Origin: DASVTR01 sp036387475
GTDB lineage: Bacteria; Acidobacteriota; Blastocatellia; Pyrinomonadales; Pyrinomonadaceae
DNA length: 64,000 bases
Reading direction: 5' to 3'
Assembly (NCBI GenBank): GCA_036387475.1
Contig: DASVTR010000016.1
Location: 372,001 to 436,000 of the forward strand
The position numbers and the translations under genes are program-made. Below, piece after piece: positions 7,897 through 15,200 of the stretch. The notes beneath the pieces were generated by a model that was not told where the DNA came from, ran no database searches, and saw only the letters and a program-made list of their open reading frames with translations. How positions within the stretch are numbered: position 1 is the first letter of the stretch; the number at the start of each line of letters is the position of its first letter.

Positions 7897-8379
7897 TTAG
7901 AGACGGGTGAAAACTGCCTGATACTGCTGAGTGCCGCTATTGATTCCTACCGGAACTAAAAGCAACTCGAACGTTCCGAGTGAACTGTGCGCCATCTGGT
8001 AGGTGTTCTGCTGAAGCTCTACTCCGCGTTGGCCCAGGAACATAAGCGAGAAACATTCTTTGCCTGCCAGCTCAATCTGGGCGCTGCTATCGGCTTTGTG
8101 GTCGGAAATGTTTACGAGCCTGACATTAACCGCTCTTGATTCGGCGTGAATCCGAAACATCGAGTTCAGATGCGGGGTGAATAATTCCTGTGTAAATTGG
8201 CCCATTGGCCCAACTGGGCCAACTTTGTGCGGGGGCACAGTGGGCAATCCTGCCCCTGAATTAGATTTTCCGCTGCTGGCGAGGGGGTTGCTCGCGGCGT
8301 TGGCTACAACTGAAGGGATTCCGGCGGAGAGGAACACCAAAGCCCCTGCTTTCACGAATTTGCGGCGCGAAATAGCCAT
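7897..8379 (-). CDS. Tat-exported DUF6916-like protein
   Basis: Protein of 160 residues. The N-terminus SRRKFVK followed by a hydrophobic stretch and an Ala-rich end (VVANAA) is a twin-arginine signal, so the folded protein should be exported. A Pro/Gly-rich linker (residues about 35-65) precedes a C-terminal domain that matches the small protein at 6888 (FxLxLLVPVG core). The start is firm: AGGAGGAT lies just upstream on the minus strand. It is divergent from the tail-collar operon. A cytoplasmic and an exported version of the same domain on either side of a short locus is unusual. Function unknown. Confidence 0.82.
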   Translation of the reverse strand: MAISRRKFVKAGALVFLSAGIPSVVANAASNPLASSGKSNSGAGLPTVPPHKVGPVGPMGQFTQELFTPHLNSMFRIHAESRAVNVRLVNISDHKADSSAQIELAGKECFSLMFLGQRGVELQQNTYQMAHSSLGTFELLLVPVGINSGTQQYQAVFTRL

Positions 8380-8560
8380 TAATACATCCTCCTAACATGC
8401 TGGTAAATCAGGCTGTTGACCTTATGGAAGGCTCTAGGTTGCTGTTGCTGATGATAACTGATGGAGTCTTCTGAAATCTGCTCTCACATCTCAACGGGCA
8501 GCAGACTTTAACAATTAATCTTGGCTGACGCAACAAAAAAATAATAAATTAAAAATTTTC

Positions 8561-8589
8561 TTGCAATAGTTGAAGTCTGGGTTTACAAT
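8561..8589 (+). promoter_or_regulatory. Strong sigma70-type promoter for the tail-collar operon
   Basis: TTGCAA (8561-8566), exactly 17 bases, TACAAT (8584-8589), preceded by an A/T-rich tract at about 8531-8560 that would suit an UP element. It points to the three tail-collar genes. Confidence 0.7.
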
Positions 8590-8595
8590 CCCCCC

Positions 8596-8858
8596 GCTTC
8601 AGAGGAGACCTCGCTGGTTTTCAGCAAGTTTACACATCAGGTTCAAGCAAGATTTCGCTTCCCAATGTGCTCCACGTTGCAGTGTGATTGATTGGCCCAG
8701 AGTCTTATAGAGGGGGCTGCCACGCCTTCTATCAGCCAAACTGTAAGTCTTAGCAAATCTGTGAAGACACCATACCTTTAAGTTCAAGCAAGCCGCCCAA
8801 AGTATGCTTCGGCGTTTGCTCAGGCGGCTATCAGTAAATCTTCGGAAGGAGATGAGAG
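8596..8858 (+). other. Long 5' leader of the tail-collar operon
   Basis: About 263 bases lie between the predicted transcription start and the first tail-collar ATG with no convincing reading frame. The sequence GTTCAAGCAAG occurs twice (about 8640 and 8780), and GCCGCC near 8790 can pair with GGCGGC near 8824. It ends in a good ribosome-binding site (GGAAGGAG, 8844-8851). The length and repeats suggest post-transcriptional control, but no known riboswitch is recognised. Confidence 0.45.
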
Positions 8859-9380
8859 ATGAGTAATCCGTACATAGGTGAAATCAGAATGTTCGCCGGT
8901 AATTTTCCGCCCAGCGGTTGGGCGTTCTGTAATGGGGCGCTCCAAGCTATTGCCCAGAATGATGCGCTCTTCGTTCTACTCGGAACAACTTACGGCGGCG
9001 ACGGGCAGGAAACCTTCGGCCTGCCTAACCTACAGGGCCGCATCCCCATTCACGCGGGACAAGGGCCGGGCATCACCCAGAATTATATCCTCGGTGAAGC
9101 GGCGGGCGTGGAGAGCGTCACGCTGACTACTCAGCAAATTCCGTCTCACACTCACACGCCGCTGTGTAACAACTCTGGCGGCAACAATCCCAGTCCGGCC
9201 AATAACGTGTGGGCCAACTTTACGGATAAAACCTTCTATAGCGATCAGCCTGCCGCCACCGGGATGGCCGGGACGGCTTTATCGCCCATCGGAGGCAGCC
9301 AGCCGCACGAAAACATGATGCCGTATCTGGCAATTAACTTCATCCTCTCGCTTTACGGAATCTATCCAAGCCCGACATAG
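8859..9380 (+). CDS. Phage tail-collar domain protein (MdpB-like), copy 1
   Basis: Protein of 173 residues of the short tail-collar family (microcystin-dependent protein MdpB-like). Visible landmarks: IGEIRMFAGNFPPSGWAFCN, the LFVLLGTTYGGDG turn, FGLPNLQGRIPIH, a Gly-rich GE-x-x-G segment, the IPSHTHT metal-type motif, and a closing QPHENMMPYLAINFILSLYG. In phages this domain is part of a trimeric tail fibre; stand-alone bacterial copies have no proven function. No signal peptide is seen. It is the first of three tandem copies and has an excellent ribosome-binding site. No other tail genes accompany it. Confidence 0.9.
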   Translation: MSNPYIGEIRMFAGNFPPSGWAFCNGALQAIAQNDALFVLLGTTYGGDGQETFGLPNLQGRIPIHAGQGPGITQNYILGEAAGVESVTLTTQQIPSHTHTPLCNNSGGNNPSPANNVWANFTDKTFYSDQPAATGMAGTALSPIGGSQPHENMMPYLAINFILSLYGIYPSPT

Positions 9381-9467
9381 AAAGACGCCTGATTTAAGGA
9401 TACGCATCCGTCTGAGACCTGCTTCGGCACTTCAATTTTTGAGTCTTTCAGCGATAAGGAGAAAGTA

Positions 9468-9980
9468 ATGGGTACACCATTTCTAGGCGAGATTAAAATC
9501 GTTGCGTTTAACTTCCCCCCGAAGGGCTGGGCGTTTTGTAACGGCCAGCAACTGCCAATCAATCAAAATCAGGCGCTCTTCTCGCTTTTTGGCACGAGGT
9601 ATGGCGGCAACGGCCAGACCACCTTCGCGCTGCCAGACCTGCGCGGTCGCACGCCGATTCACTTTGGCGCTGGATTCAACTATCAGGGTGAAGCTGGCGG
9701 CCAGGAGTTTCACACGGTGACACAAAGCGAGATGCCTGCTCACACTCACTTTGTGACGGCCAGTTCTCTCCAGCCGGCGGCGCTGCCGGGCGGCGGCGAC
9801 CCGACCAACTCGTATTGGACGGACAGCGGCAACAACAACTACAGCAATGCTCCCGATAGTTCGATGCACCCGTCCTCCGTCACTAACGTCGGCGGCAGTC
9901 AGGCACACGAAAACCGTCAACCCTTCCTGGTGGTCAATTTCTGCGTCGCGCTGATAGGGGCTTTCCCGTCACGGGACTAA
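9468..9980 (+). CDS. Phage tail-collar domain protein (MdpB-like), copy 2
   Basis: Protein of 170 residues, same family and order as its neighbours: LGEIKIVAFNFPPKGWAFCN, LFSLFGTRYGGNG, FALPDLRGRTPIH, MPAHTHF and QAHENRQPFLVVNFCVALIG. The middle (about residues 95-135) is rich in Asn, Ser, Gly and Pro and is the most divergent part between copies, as expected of an exposed variable segment. An AAGGAG site precedes ATG 9468. The 87-base gap from copy 1 has no gene. It lacks a signal peptide, so export, if any, would need another route. Confidence 0.9.
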   Translation: MGTPFLGEIKIVAFNFPPKGWAFCNGQQLPINQNQALFSLFGTRYGGNGQTTFALPDLRGRTPIHFGAGFNYQGEAGGQEFHTVTQSEMPAHTHFVTASSLQPAALPGGGDPTNSYWTDSGNNNYSNAPDSSMHPSSVTNVGGSQAHENRQPFLVVNFCVALIGAFPSRD

Positions 9981-9999
9981 CAACGAATAAGGAGAAACC

Positions 10000-10536
10000 A
10001 TGTCAGAGCCATTTGTTGCCGAAATCAGAATCGTCGGTTTCGATTTTCCGCCGAGGGGCTGGGCCTATTGTAACGGTCAACTCTTACCCATTTCCCAGAA
10101 CACGGCGCTCTTTTCGCTGTTGGGCACCTACTACGGCGGAGACGGAAAAAGTACCTTCGCGCTGCCCAATCTTCAGGGTTCCGCTGCGGTGTCGTCCGGG
10201 CAGTCATCTACGGGGACGCAGTATTTTCTGGGCCAACAGGCCGGTTCGCAGTACGTGACGCTGCTCCAGAGCGAAATCCCTGTACACACCCATACCGCTC
10301 AGGCTTACACCGGCGGCAACGCGAATGTGAACTCGCCAGCCGCTCACACCTGGGGCAAGCCCGGCGTCGCGCGTCAGCCGATTGCCAACTACAATCCAGA
10401 CCCCGGCACGAGGCCGACGATGGCCTTTAATGCCCTAGCCATCGCCGGAGGAAGCCTGCCGCACAACAATATGTCGCCGTATCTCGTCTTGAACTTCGTC
10501 ATTGCCATGCAGGGCGTCTTCCCGGCGCGGCCATAG
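10000..10536 (+). CDS. Phage tail-collar domain protein (MdpB-like), copy 3
   Basis: Protein of 178 residues, third tandem member: VAEIRIVGFDFPPRGWAYCN, LFSLLGTYYGGDG, FALPNLQGSAAVS, IPVHTHT and LPHNNMSPYLVLNFVIAMQG. The usual RGRxPIH loop is replaced by QGSAAVSSG, so the copies differ in this loop. It is 19 bases after copy 2 with an AAGGAG site and clearly belongs to the same operon. The next gene, 96 bases on, is the large secreted beta-helix protein. Three divergent copies suggest a heteromeric assembly or an allelic reservoir; neither is shown by the sequence. Confidence 0.9.
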   Translation: MSEPFVAEIRIVGFDFPPRGWAYCNGQLLPISQNTALFSLLGTYYGGDGKSTFALPNLQGSAAVSSGQSSTGTQYFLGQQAGSQYVTLLQSEIPVHTHTAQAYTGGNANVNSPAAHTWGKPGVARQPIANYNPDPGTRPTMAFNALAIAGGSLPHNNMSPYLVLNFVIAMQGVFPARP

Positions 10537-10632
10537 CGACCCTAAAGGTTAATAAGAAAATTCACGCGCCCGTAAACCCCCCAGAGTGGACGCGCGCTTA
10601 ATTTAAGTTGATACATTGGTAAGGAGGTGGCT

Positions 10633-13600
10633 ATGAAGCAACTCGCAGCCAGATTAGGATTCCGCCTTTCAGCACTCGCTGTTATCTCTCTATTTTCAAT
10701 AGCGACTCTATTGGGAATCGGAGCATCCATAGCCCGCAGCTACGCGGAGTCTGAAAAGACAAACGCGGCACAGGCGATGGGGCGCGAAAAACAGCGTGCG
10801 CAAATCAGGAGCGCACGCGAAGCGCGTGCCCTTAGCGGGAATAATCATAGCCTTGGCGCGAGTTCGCCATTATCGCCCGTACCCCTTGTGAGCATCACGG
10901 TTGACCGCACAGACGACGCCCCTGCAGCCTCTTCCTGTACGGCAGCCGCCAGCGATTGCAGCCTGCGTGGCGCGGTCGCTCTCGCCAATAGTACCCCCGG
11001 CACGACGATCATCGTGCCCGCCGGTACGTACCAACTGACCATCAGCGGCGCGGGCGAAGGATTTTCGGGCAACAACAGCGTCGGCGACCTCGATGTCGCT
11101 CAAAACAATACGAGCATCGTCGGCGCGGGCGCGGCCAGCACTATTATCCAGCAAGCCTCCGGCGCTAACGACCGCGTGATCGAAGTCAACCCCAACCTCG
11201 ATGCGGCCTTCAACTTCAGCATCTCCGGCGTGACCATCAAAGGCGGCAAGACGCCAGACGGCGGCGGCGCTATCATCAGCGGCTCGTTCAATAATTCAAC
11301 GACCGTCACCAACTGCGTCTTCGACGGCAATCAGGCCATTAACCCTTCCAGCCCCGGCGGCGCAATCTGGAATATCGGCGGCGGCAATCTGACCGTCTCC
11401 GGTTCGACCTTCGTCAACAATAGCGCCACGCACAGTTCCGGCGGCGCTATCACGATGGATAACTTCGGTTCCGGCAATCTGACGGTGACCGCTTCCAGTT
11501 TTACTAATAACTCTACGGGTGCAAACGGCGGCGGCGGCGGCGCGATAGCCATTATCGGCACGGGCGGCTTTCACAACGTCAGCACCTCTTCATTCGTCAA
11601 CAACAGCGCCACGCACGCGAATGCTGGCGGCGGCGCTATTTTCAGCAGCAACTCCGGCGGCACGCTCAACGTCCGCTTCAGCCGCTTCGTCAACAACACG
11701 GCGAATGTTGCCAATGGTCACACTCTGCGTCGCACGGGCGGCGGCTTCACCGCCAACGACAACTGGTGGGGCATCAACACCGGCCCCGGAGCGGGCGACG
11801 CTTCCGGCGCTATTACGCTCGCCTCATGGCTGCAACTCAGAATCAGCGCCACCCCCGACAACATCTGCTCGAACGCTACATCAACGCTGACGGCAGACAT
11901 CTTCGGCAGAAACACTGGCACGCCCGCCAACGCAAGCGACCTCGTTGGGCTGCCTCAGTTCCCTGCAACCTTTAGCACCGCGCCGCCCAACACCGTCAGC
12001 CCGACCACAACGAACATGGTTGACGGACAGGCGACTTCAACCTTTACCGCCGTCAACGCTGCCGGCAGCGCCGACGCGGATGTCACCGCCGACAACGAAA
12101 CGGAAACAGTCACAATCACGATCAACAGTACGACGGCCAGCGCGCTCGTCAACGCGTCGGCGTGCTCCGGCCAGTCCGCAAGTTTCAGCACGACCGCCGG
12201 AGGCACAGGCCCGTTCACCTTCGTCTGGAAGAAGGGTGCGACCGTTCTCAACAACGGCGATCTCGGCGGCAGAGTCACCATTAACAGCGCTGGCAACAGC
12301 AGCACGCTGACCATCAGCGGCGTCGTGGGTACGGACGTAGATACATACACCGTCGAAGTGACGACCGCCTGCGAGACCGTCTCTCAAAGCGCCACGCTCT
12401 CCGTTGACCCGACCGCGCCGACCATCACGGCCCCGGCTGATGCCGCATATCAATGCGCCAGCAGCGTTCCGGCTGCCGACCCGTCGCAGGCGACAGCCAA
12501 TGACAACTGCGGCGCGCCGACCGTCACCGTTTCGGATTCGAGCAACAACGGCGCAGGCACGACAGCCAGCCCGCTCATCATCACGCGCACTTACACCGCG
12601 ACCGATGCCAACGGCAATACGGCGAGCGACTCGCAGACCATTACCGTTATCGACAACACTGCCCCGACGGTCAACGCCCCGGCAGATTCATCCGCCTCTG
12701 CGGATGCGACCTGCCAGGCAGCCATCCCGAACGTAGTTGCTGGCAGCAGCAGTTCGGATAACTGCGGCGGCACTGTAACATTGACCCAAAGCCCGGCAGC
12801 GGGCACGCTCGTCGGCGTTGGCCCACACACCATTACGGTGACGGCAACGGATGCGGCTGGCAATACCAGCAGCGATACGGTGACCTTTACCGTCAACGAT
12901 ACGACTGCTCCGACAGTCAGTGCTCCGGCTGACGCTGCGTATCAATGCGCCAGCAACGTCCCGGCCTCTAGCCCGGCGCAGGCGACGGCTTCCGATAACT
13001 GCGGCACGCCGACCGTGGCTGTCGCAGAGACAAACAACGGCGGCGCAGGCACGACCGCCAGCCCGCTCGTCATCACGCGCACTTACACCGCGACCGATGG
13101 AAGCGGTAACACGTCGAGTGATTCACAAACCATCACCGTCATTGATAACACTGCTCCGACAGTCAACGCCCCGGCAGACTCTTCGGCAGCAGCCGACGCC
13201 TCTTGTCAGGCAGTCATCCCGAACGTCATTCCGGGCAGCAGCAGTTCAGACAACTGCGGCGGCTCAGTGACGTTAACGCAAAGCCCGGCAGCAGGTACGC
13301 TGGTTGGCGTTGGCCCACACACGATCACAGTGACGGCGACCGATGCGGCTGGCAACACCAGCAGTGATACGACGACCTTCACTGTTAACGATGCGACCGC
13401 GCCGACGCTCACGCTCAACGGGCCAAACCCGATGACCGTTGAATGTCACACGGGCTTTAGCGACCCCGGTGCGACCGCCAGCGACGCCTGCGCGGGCAAC
13501 CTGACAGGCTCGATTGTGGTGACCGGCACTGTTGACCCGAACACGGTCGGCAGCTACACGCTCACCTACACGGTCAGCGATGGCGTCAACACCACGACCC

Positions 13601-14283
13601 GTCAACGCGTCGTCAATGTGGTTGATACGACCGCCCCGATTATCGCGCTCAACGGAGCAAACCCGTTGACGATTAGTTGTCAGACGACCTTTACTGATCC
13701 CGGCGCGACCGCTACGGACTCCTGCGCCGGCAGCGGACAGGCGACGGCTTCAAGCAACGTGAACGTCAACGTGCCCGGCACGTACACGATCACCTACACG
13801 GCCAGCGACGCCTCCGGCAATGCAGCGACGCCAGTCACGCGCACCGTCATCGTTGCCGATACGGGAGCGCCCGTGATTAATGTCTCCAGCACGCCGATTT
13901 CGTTCTGGCCGCCGAACCACGACTATCGCACCGTCAACGTGTCGAGCATCGTCACGAGCGTCACCGATAGCTGTTCCGGCAGCGGTAGCGTCGGCGTCGG
14001 CGACGTGGTTATCACGAAGGTGACGAGCGACGAGACTGAAAACGGCAACGGCGATGGTAATACCCTGAACGACATCATTATTGCCGCCAACTGCAAGTCT
14101 GTTCAGTTGCGTTCCGAACGCAACGGCAGCGGCGATGGTCGCGTCTACACCATTTACCTACAGGTGACGGATGGCGCGGGCAACACGGGGACTGCCACCT
14201 TCAAGGTGACTGTTCCCAAGAATCAGGGCGGCACGGCAATTGACAATGGCCCTGTTTATACGAAGACGAGCAGTTGCCAGTAA
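10633..14283 (+). CDS. Large secreted CSLREA/beta-helix protein with Ig-like modules (1216 aa)
   Basis: N-terminal signal or anchor (residues about 1-40). Near residue 95 is a CSLREA-type segment (DCSLRGAVALANS), followed by a right-handed beta-helix of Gly/Asn/Ser-rich turns to about residue 375, closed by NNWWGINTGPG. Then come an Ig-like region, two nearly identical modules of about 164 residues beginning near residues 593 and 757 (each opening with TxxAPADAAYQCAS), two Ig-like modules of DUF5011 type (LNGPNPMTVEC, LNGANPLTISC) near 923 and 1004, and a C-terminal FWPPNHDYRTV module. It is a cell-surface or secreted structural protein, perhaps an adhesin. ATG 10633 follows AAGGAGGTG at 10621-10629; the frame is open from GTG 10627. 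Confidence 0.85.
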   Translation: MKQLAARLGFRLSALAVISLFSIATLLGIGASIARSYAESEKTNAAQAMGREKQRAQIRSAREARALSGNNHSLGASSPLSPVPLVSITVDRTDDAPAASSCTAAASDCSLRGAVALANSTPGTTIIVPAGTYQLTISGAGEGFSGNNSVGDLDVAQNNTSIVGAGAASTIIQQASGANDRVIEVNPNLDAAFNFSISGVTIKGGKTPDGGGAIISGSFNNSTTVTNCVFDGNQAINPSSPGGAIWNIGGGNLTVSGSTFVNNSATHSSGGAITMDNFGSGNLTVTASSFTNNSTGANGGGGGAIAIIGTGGFHNVSTSSFVNNSATHANAGGGAIFSSNSGGTLNVRFSRFVNNTANVANGHTLRRTGGGFTANDNWWGINTGPGAGDASGAITLASWLQLRISATPDNICSNATSTLTADIFGRNTGTPANASDLVGLPQFPATFSTAPPNTVSPTTTNMVDGQATSTFTAVNAAGSADADVTADNETETVTITINSTTASALVNASACSGQSASFSTTAGGTGPFTFVWKKGATVLNNGDLGGRVTINSAGNSSTLTISGVVGTDVDTYTVEVTTACETVSQSATLSVDPTAPTITAPADAAYQCASSVPAADPSQATANDNCGAPTVTVSDSSNNGAGTTASPLIITRTYTATDANGNTASDSQTITVIDNTAPTVNAPADSSASADATCQAAIPNVVAGSSSSDNCGGTVTLTQSPAAGTLVGVGPHTITVTATDAAGNTSSDTVTFTVNDTTAPTVSAPADAAYQCASNVPASSPAQATASDNCGTPTVAVAETNNGGAGTTASPLVITRTYTATDGSGNTSSDSQTITVIDNTAPTVNAPADSSAAADASCQAVIPNVIPGSSSSDNCGGSVTLTQSPAAGTLVGVGPHTITVTATDAAGNTSSDTTTFTVNDATAPTLTLNGPNPMTVECHTGFSDPGATASDACAGNLTGSIVVTGTVDPNTVGSYTLTYTVSDGVNTTTRQRVVNVVDTTAPIIALNGANPLTISCQTTFTDPGATATDSCAGSGQATASSNVNVNVPGTYTITYTASDASGNAATPVTRTVIVADTGAPVINVSSTPISFWPPNHDYRTVNVSSIVTSVTDSCSGSGSVGVGDVVITKVTSDETENGNGDGNTLNDIIIAANCKSVQLRSERNGSGDGRVYTIYLQVTDGAGNTGTATFKVTVPKNQGGTAIDNGPVYTKTSSCQ
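12409..13395 (+). repeat. Two tandem near-identical coding modules
   Basis: Two direct repeats of about 492 bp, beginning near 12409 and 12901, encode the duplicated Ig/HYR-like modules of the preceding protein. They share long identical stretches and differ mostly at third positions, which indicates a duplication older than the last few generations but still recent enough for recombination. Confidence 0.7.
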
Positions 14284-14301
14284 TTGAAACTTGAAAGGAT
14301 C

Positions 14302-14348
14302 GCGGCTGCGGGAAGTTCCTGCAAGGCAGAGAAATGTCCCGCAGCCGC
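14302..14348. terminator. GC-rich hairpin after the beta-helix gene
   Basis: Perfect 12-base stem: 14302-14313 with 14337-14348, with a 23-base loop. It lies between the beta-helix stop and the ribosome-binding site of the next gene. There is no T-run after it, so it may act as an attenuator or mRNA stabiliser rather than a full terminator. Confidence 0.5.
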
Positions 14349-14388
14349 AGCCATTATCTTCCTTCCTGACGATGAAAGGAGTGTTAGC

Positions 14389-14790
14389 ATGAAACTCCCT
14401 CTGAACCGGACAACCTCTGCGAAAGGCGGGCGCGTGAAATCCGCCTTCCGCCCCTTGATGCTCTGCCTCGTAGTGGGCGCGTTAATCTCTCTGCCGATGC
14501 TTTCGAGCGCGAGCGCACCCTTGGCGTCGCTGACCATCGTGAATAATTCCAGTTGGCAGATTGATAACATCTACCTGTCGCCTGTGGATCAGGATAATTG
14601 GGGGGCAGACCAACTGGAAGGCTCTGTTCTCAGTCCGGGCGCTTCGCATACGCTCAACCTCTCTTGCGATCAGGGAACGATTAAGGTCATTACAGAAGAC
14701 TCGAACGGGTGCTTTCTGTCGCAGGTGGTATCTTGCGCTGGCGGTACGTGGACGATTACCAACGACGCCAGCCCTGATTGCGGGAATTAA
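14389..14790 (+). CDS. Small secreted protein of unknown function
   Basis: Protein of 133 residues with a long signal peptide (positive N-terminus, then LMLCLVVGALISLPMLSSASA). The mature part opens with a beta strand LTIVNNSSWQIDNIYLSPVD, has three conserved-looking Cys near the end of the fold plus a final DCGN, and is rich in Ser, Asn and Asp. I recall similar short exported proteins with an NNSSW-x-I-x-x-I/L-Y-L-S opening in Acidobacteria but cannot name a function. The frame is open from 14284; ATG 14389 follows AAAGGAG at 14375-14381 and starts a textbook signal peptide, so I use it. It lies between two giant surface proteins and may be co-exported. Confidence 0.75.
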   Translation: MKLPLNRTTSAKGGRVKSAFRPLMLCLVVGALISLPMLSSASAPLASLTIVNNSSWQIDNIYLSPVDQDNWGADQLEGSVLSPGASHTLNLSCDQGTIKVITEDSNGCFLSQVVSCAGGTWTITNDASPDCGN

Positions 14791-14794
14791 AGAA

Positions 14795-15040
14795 TAATTC
14801 TACCGCCCGGCTGATTAATGGTCTGGCGGCAGTCTGAAAGCTTTGCGGCAAGGTGGGCCAATAAGTAGTCCGCGTTGGCGCGGGGCGAGCGCGGGTGAAG
14901 GCCCATCGGGTGCTCGTCCGAAGCGCGATGGCTAACCCTCGCTGGGCCAGCCGAGCGGCAAGTTGTTGAACAGATGAGGCGGGGAAGTCCTGATGCGGCG
15001 AGCTAGGCATCTGCATTAAAGTGACTTCACCGCCTCTTTT
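14795..15040. ncRNA. GC-rich structured spacer, possible non-coding RNA
   Basis: About 245 bases with no convincing gene on either strand. The right end forms a long stem: 14976-14989 with 15023-15036 (14 bases, one mismatch), followed directly by TTTT; the inner part can pair again (GATGC with GCATC). Further left, GGCGAGC near 14882 can pair with GCTCGTCC near 14910, flanked by GCGCG on both sides. It could be a terminator for the small secreted gene, a leader, or a free small RNA. No known RNA family is recognised. Confidence 0.35.
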
Positions 15041-15044
15041 CCTT

Positions 15045-15073
15045 TTGACATCTGAGATTATTTTTAAGACAAT
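15045..15073 (+). promoter_or_regulatory. Putative promoter for the 1977-residue surface protein
   Basis: A perfect TTGACA at 15045-15050 is followed after 17 bases by GACAAT at 15068-15073. It begins five bases after the T-run of the preceding stem and would give a leader of about 120 nt to the gene starting at 15201. Confidence 0.5.
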
Positions 15074-15200
15074 ACCAGACTGGCTGCTCGTGCGGGCAGT
15101 CACTGGGCCACCCCACTTTTAATTTGTCTGTCGTAAAACAGCCTTCCAAGATTAACCACAGATTCCGCCCTCCCAGTTGGGCCAAGAAGGACATCCCCTA

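Noticed and set aside
8859..10536. Diversity-generating retroelement target
   Set aside because: No reverse transcriptase or template repeat is seen in the window, and the copies differ at scattered positions rather than at adenines only.
6295..14790. Prophage or tailocin
   Set aside because: Only tail-collar domains are present; no terminase, portal, capsid, sheath, tube, baseplate, holin or lysin genes.
14970..15040. Hammerhead ribozyme suggested by CTGATG
   Set aside because: The core needs CTGANGA and a GAAA partner; the sequence reads CTGATGC and lacks GAAA in place.
14756..15103. Minus-strand open frame of 115 codons in the structured spacer
   Set aside because: Arg/Pro/Ser-rich, crosses the stem-loop and the stop of the small secreted gene; more likely non-coding.
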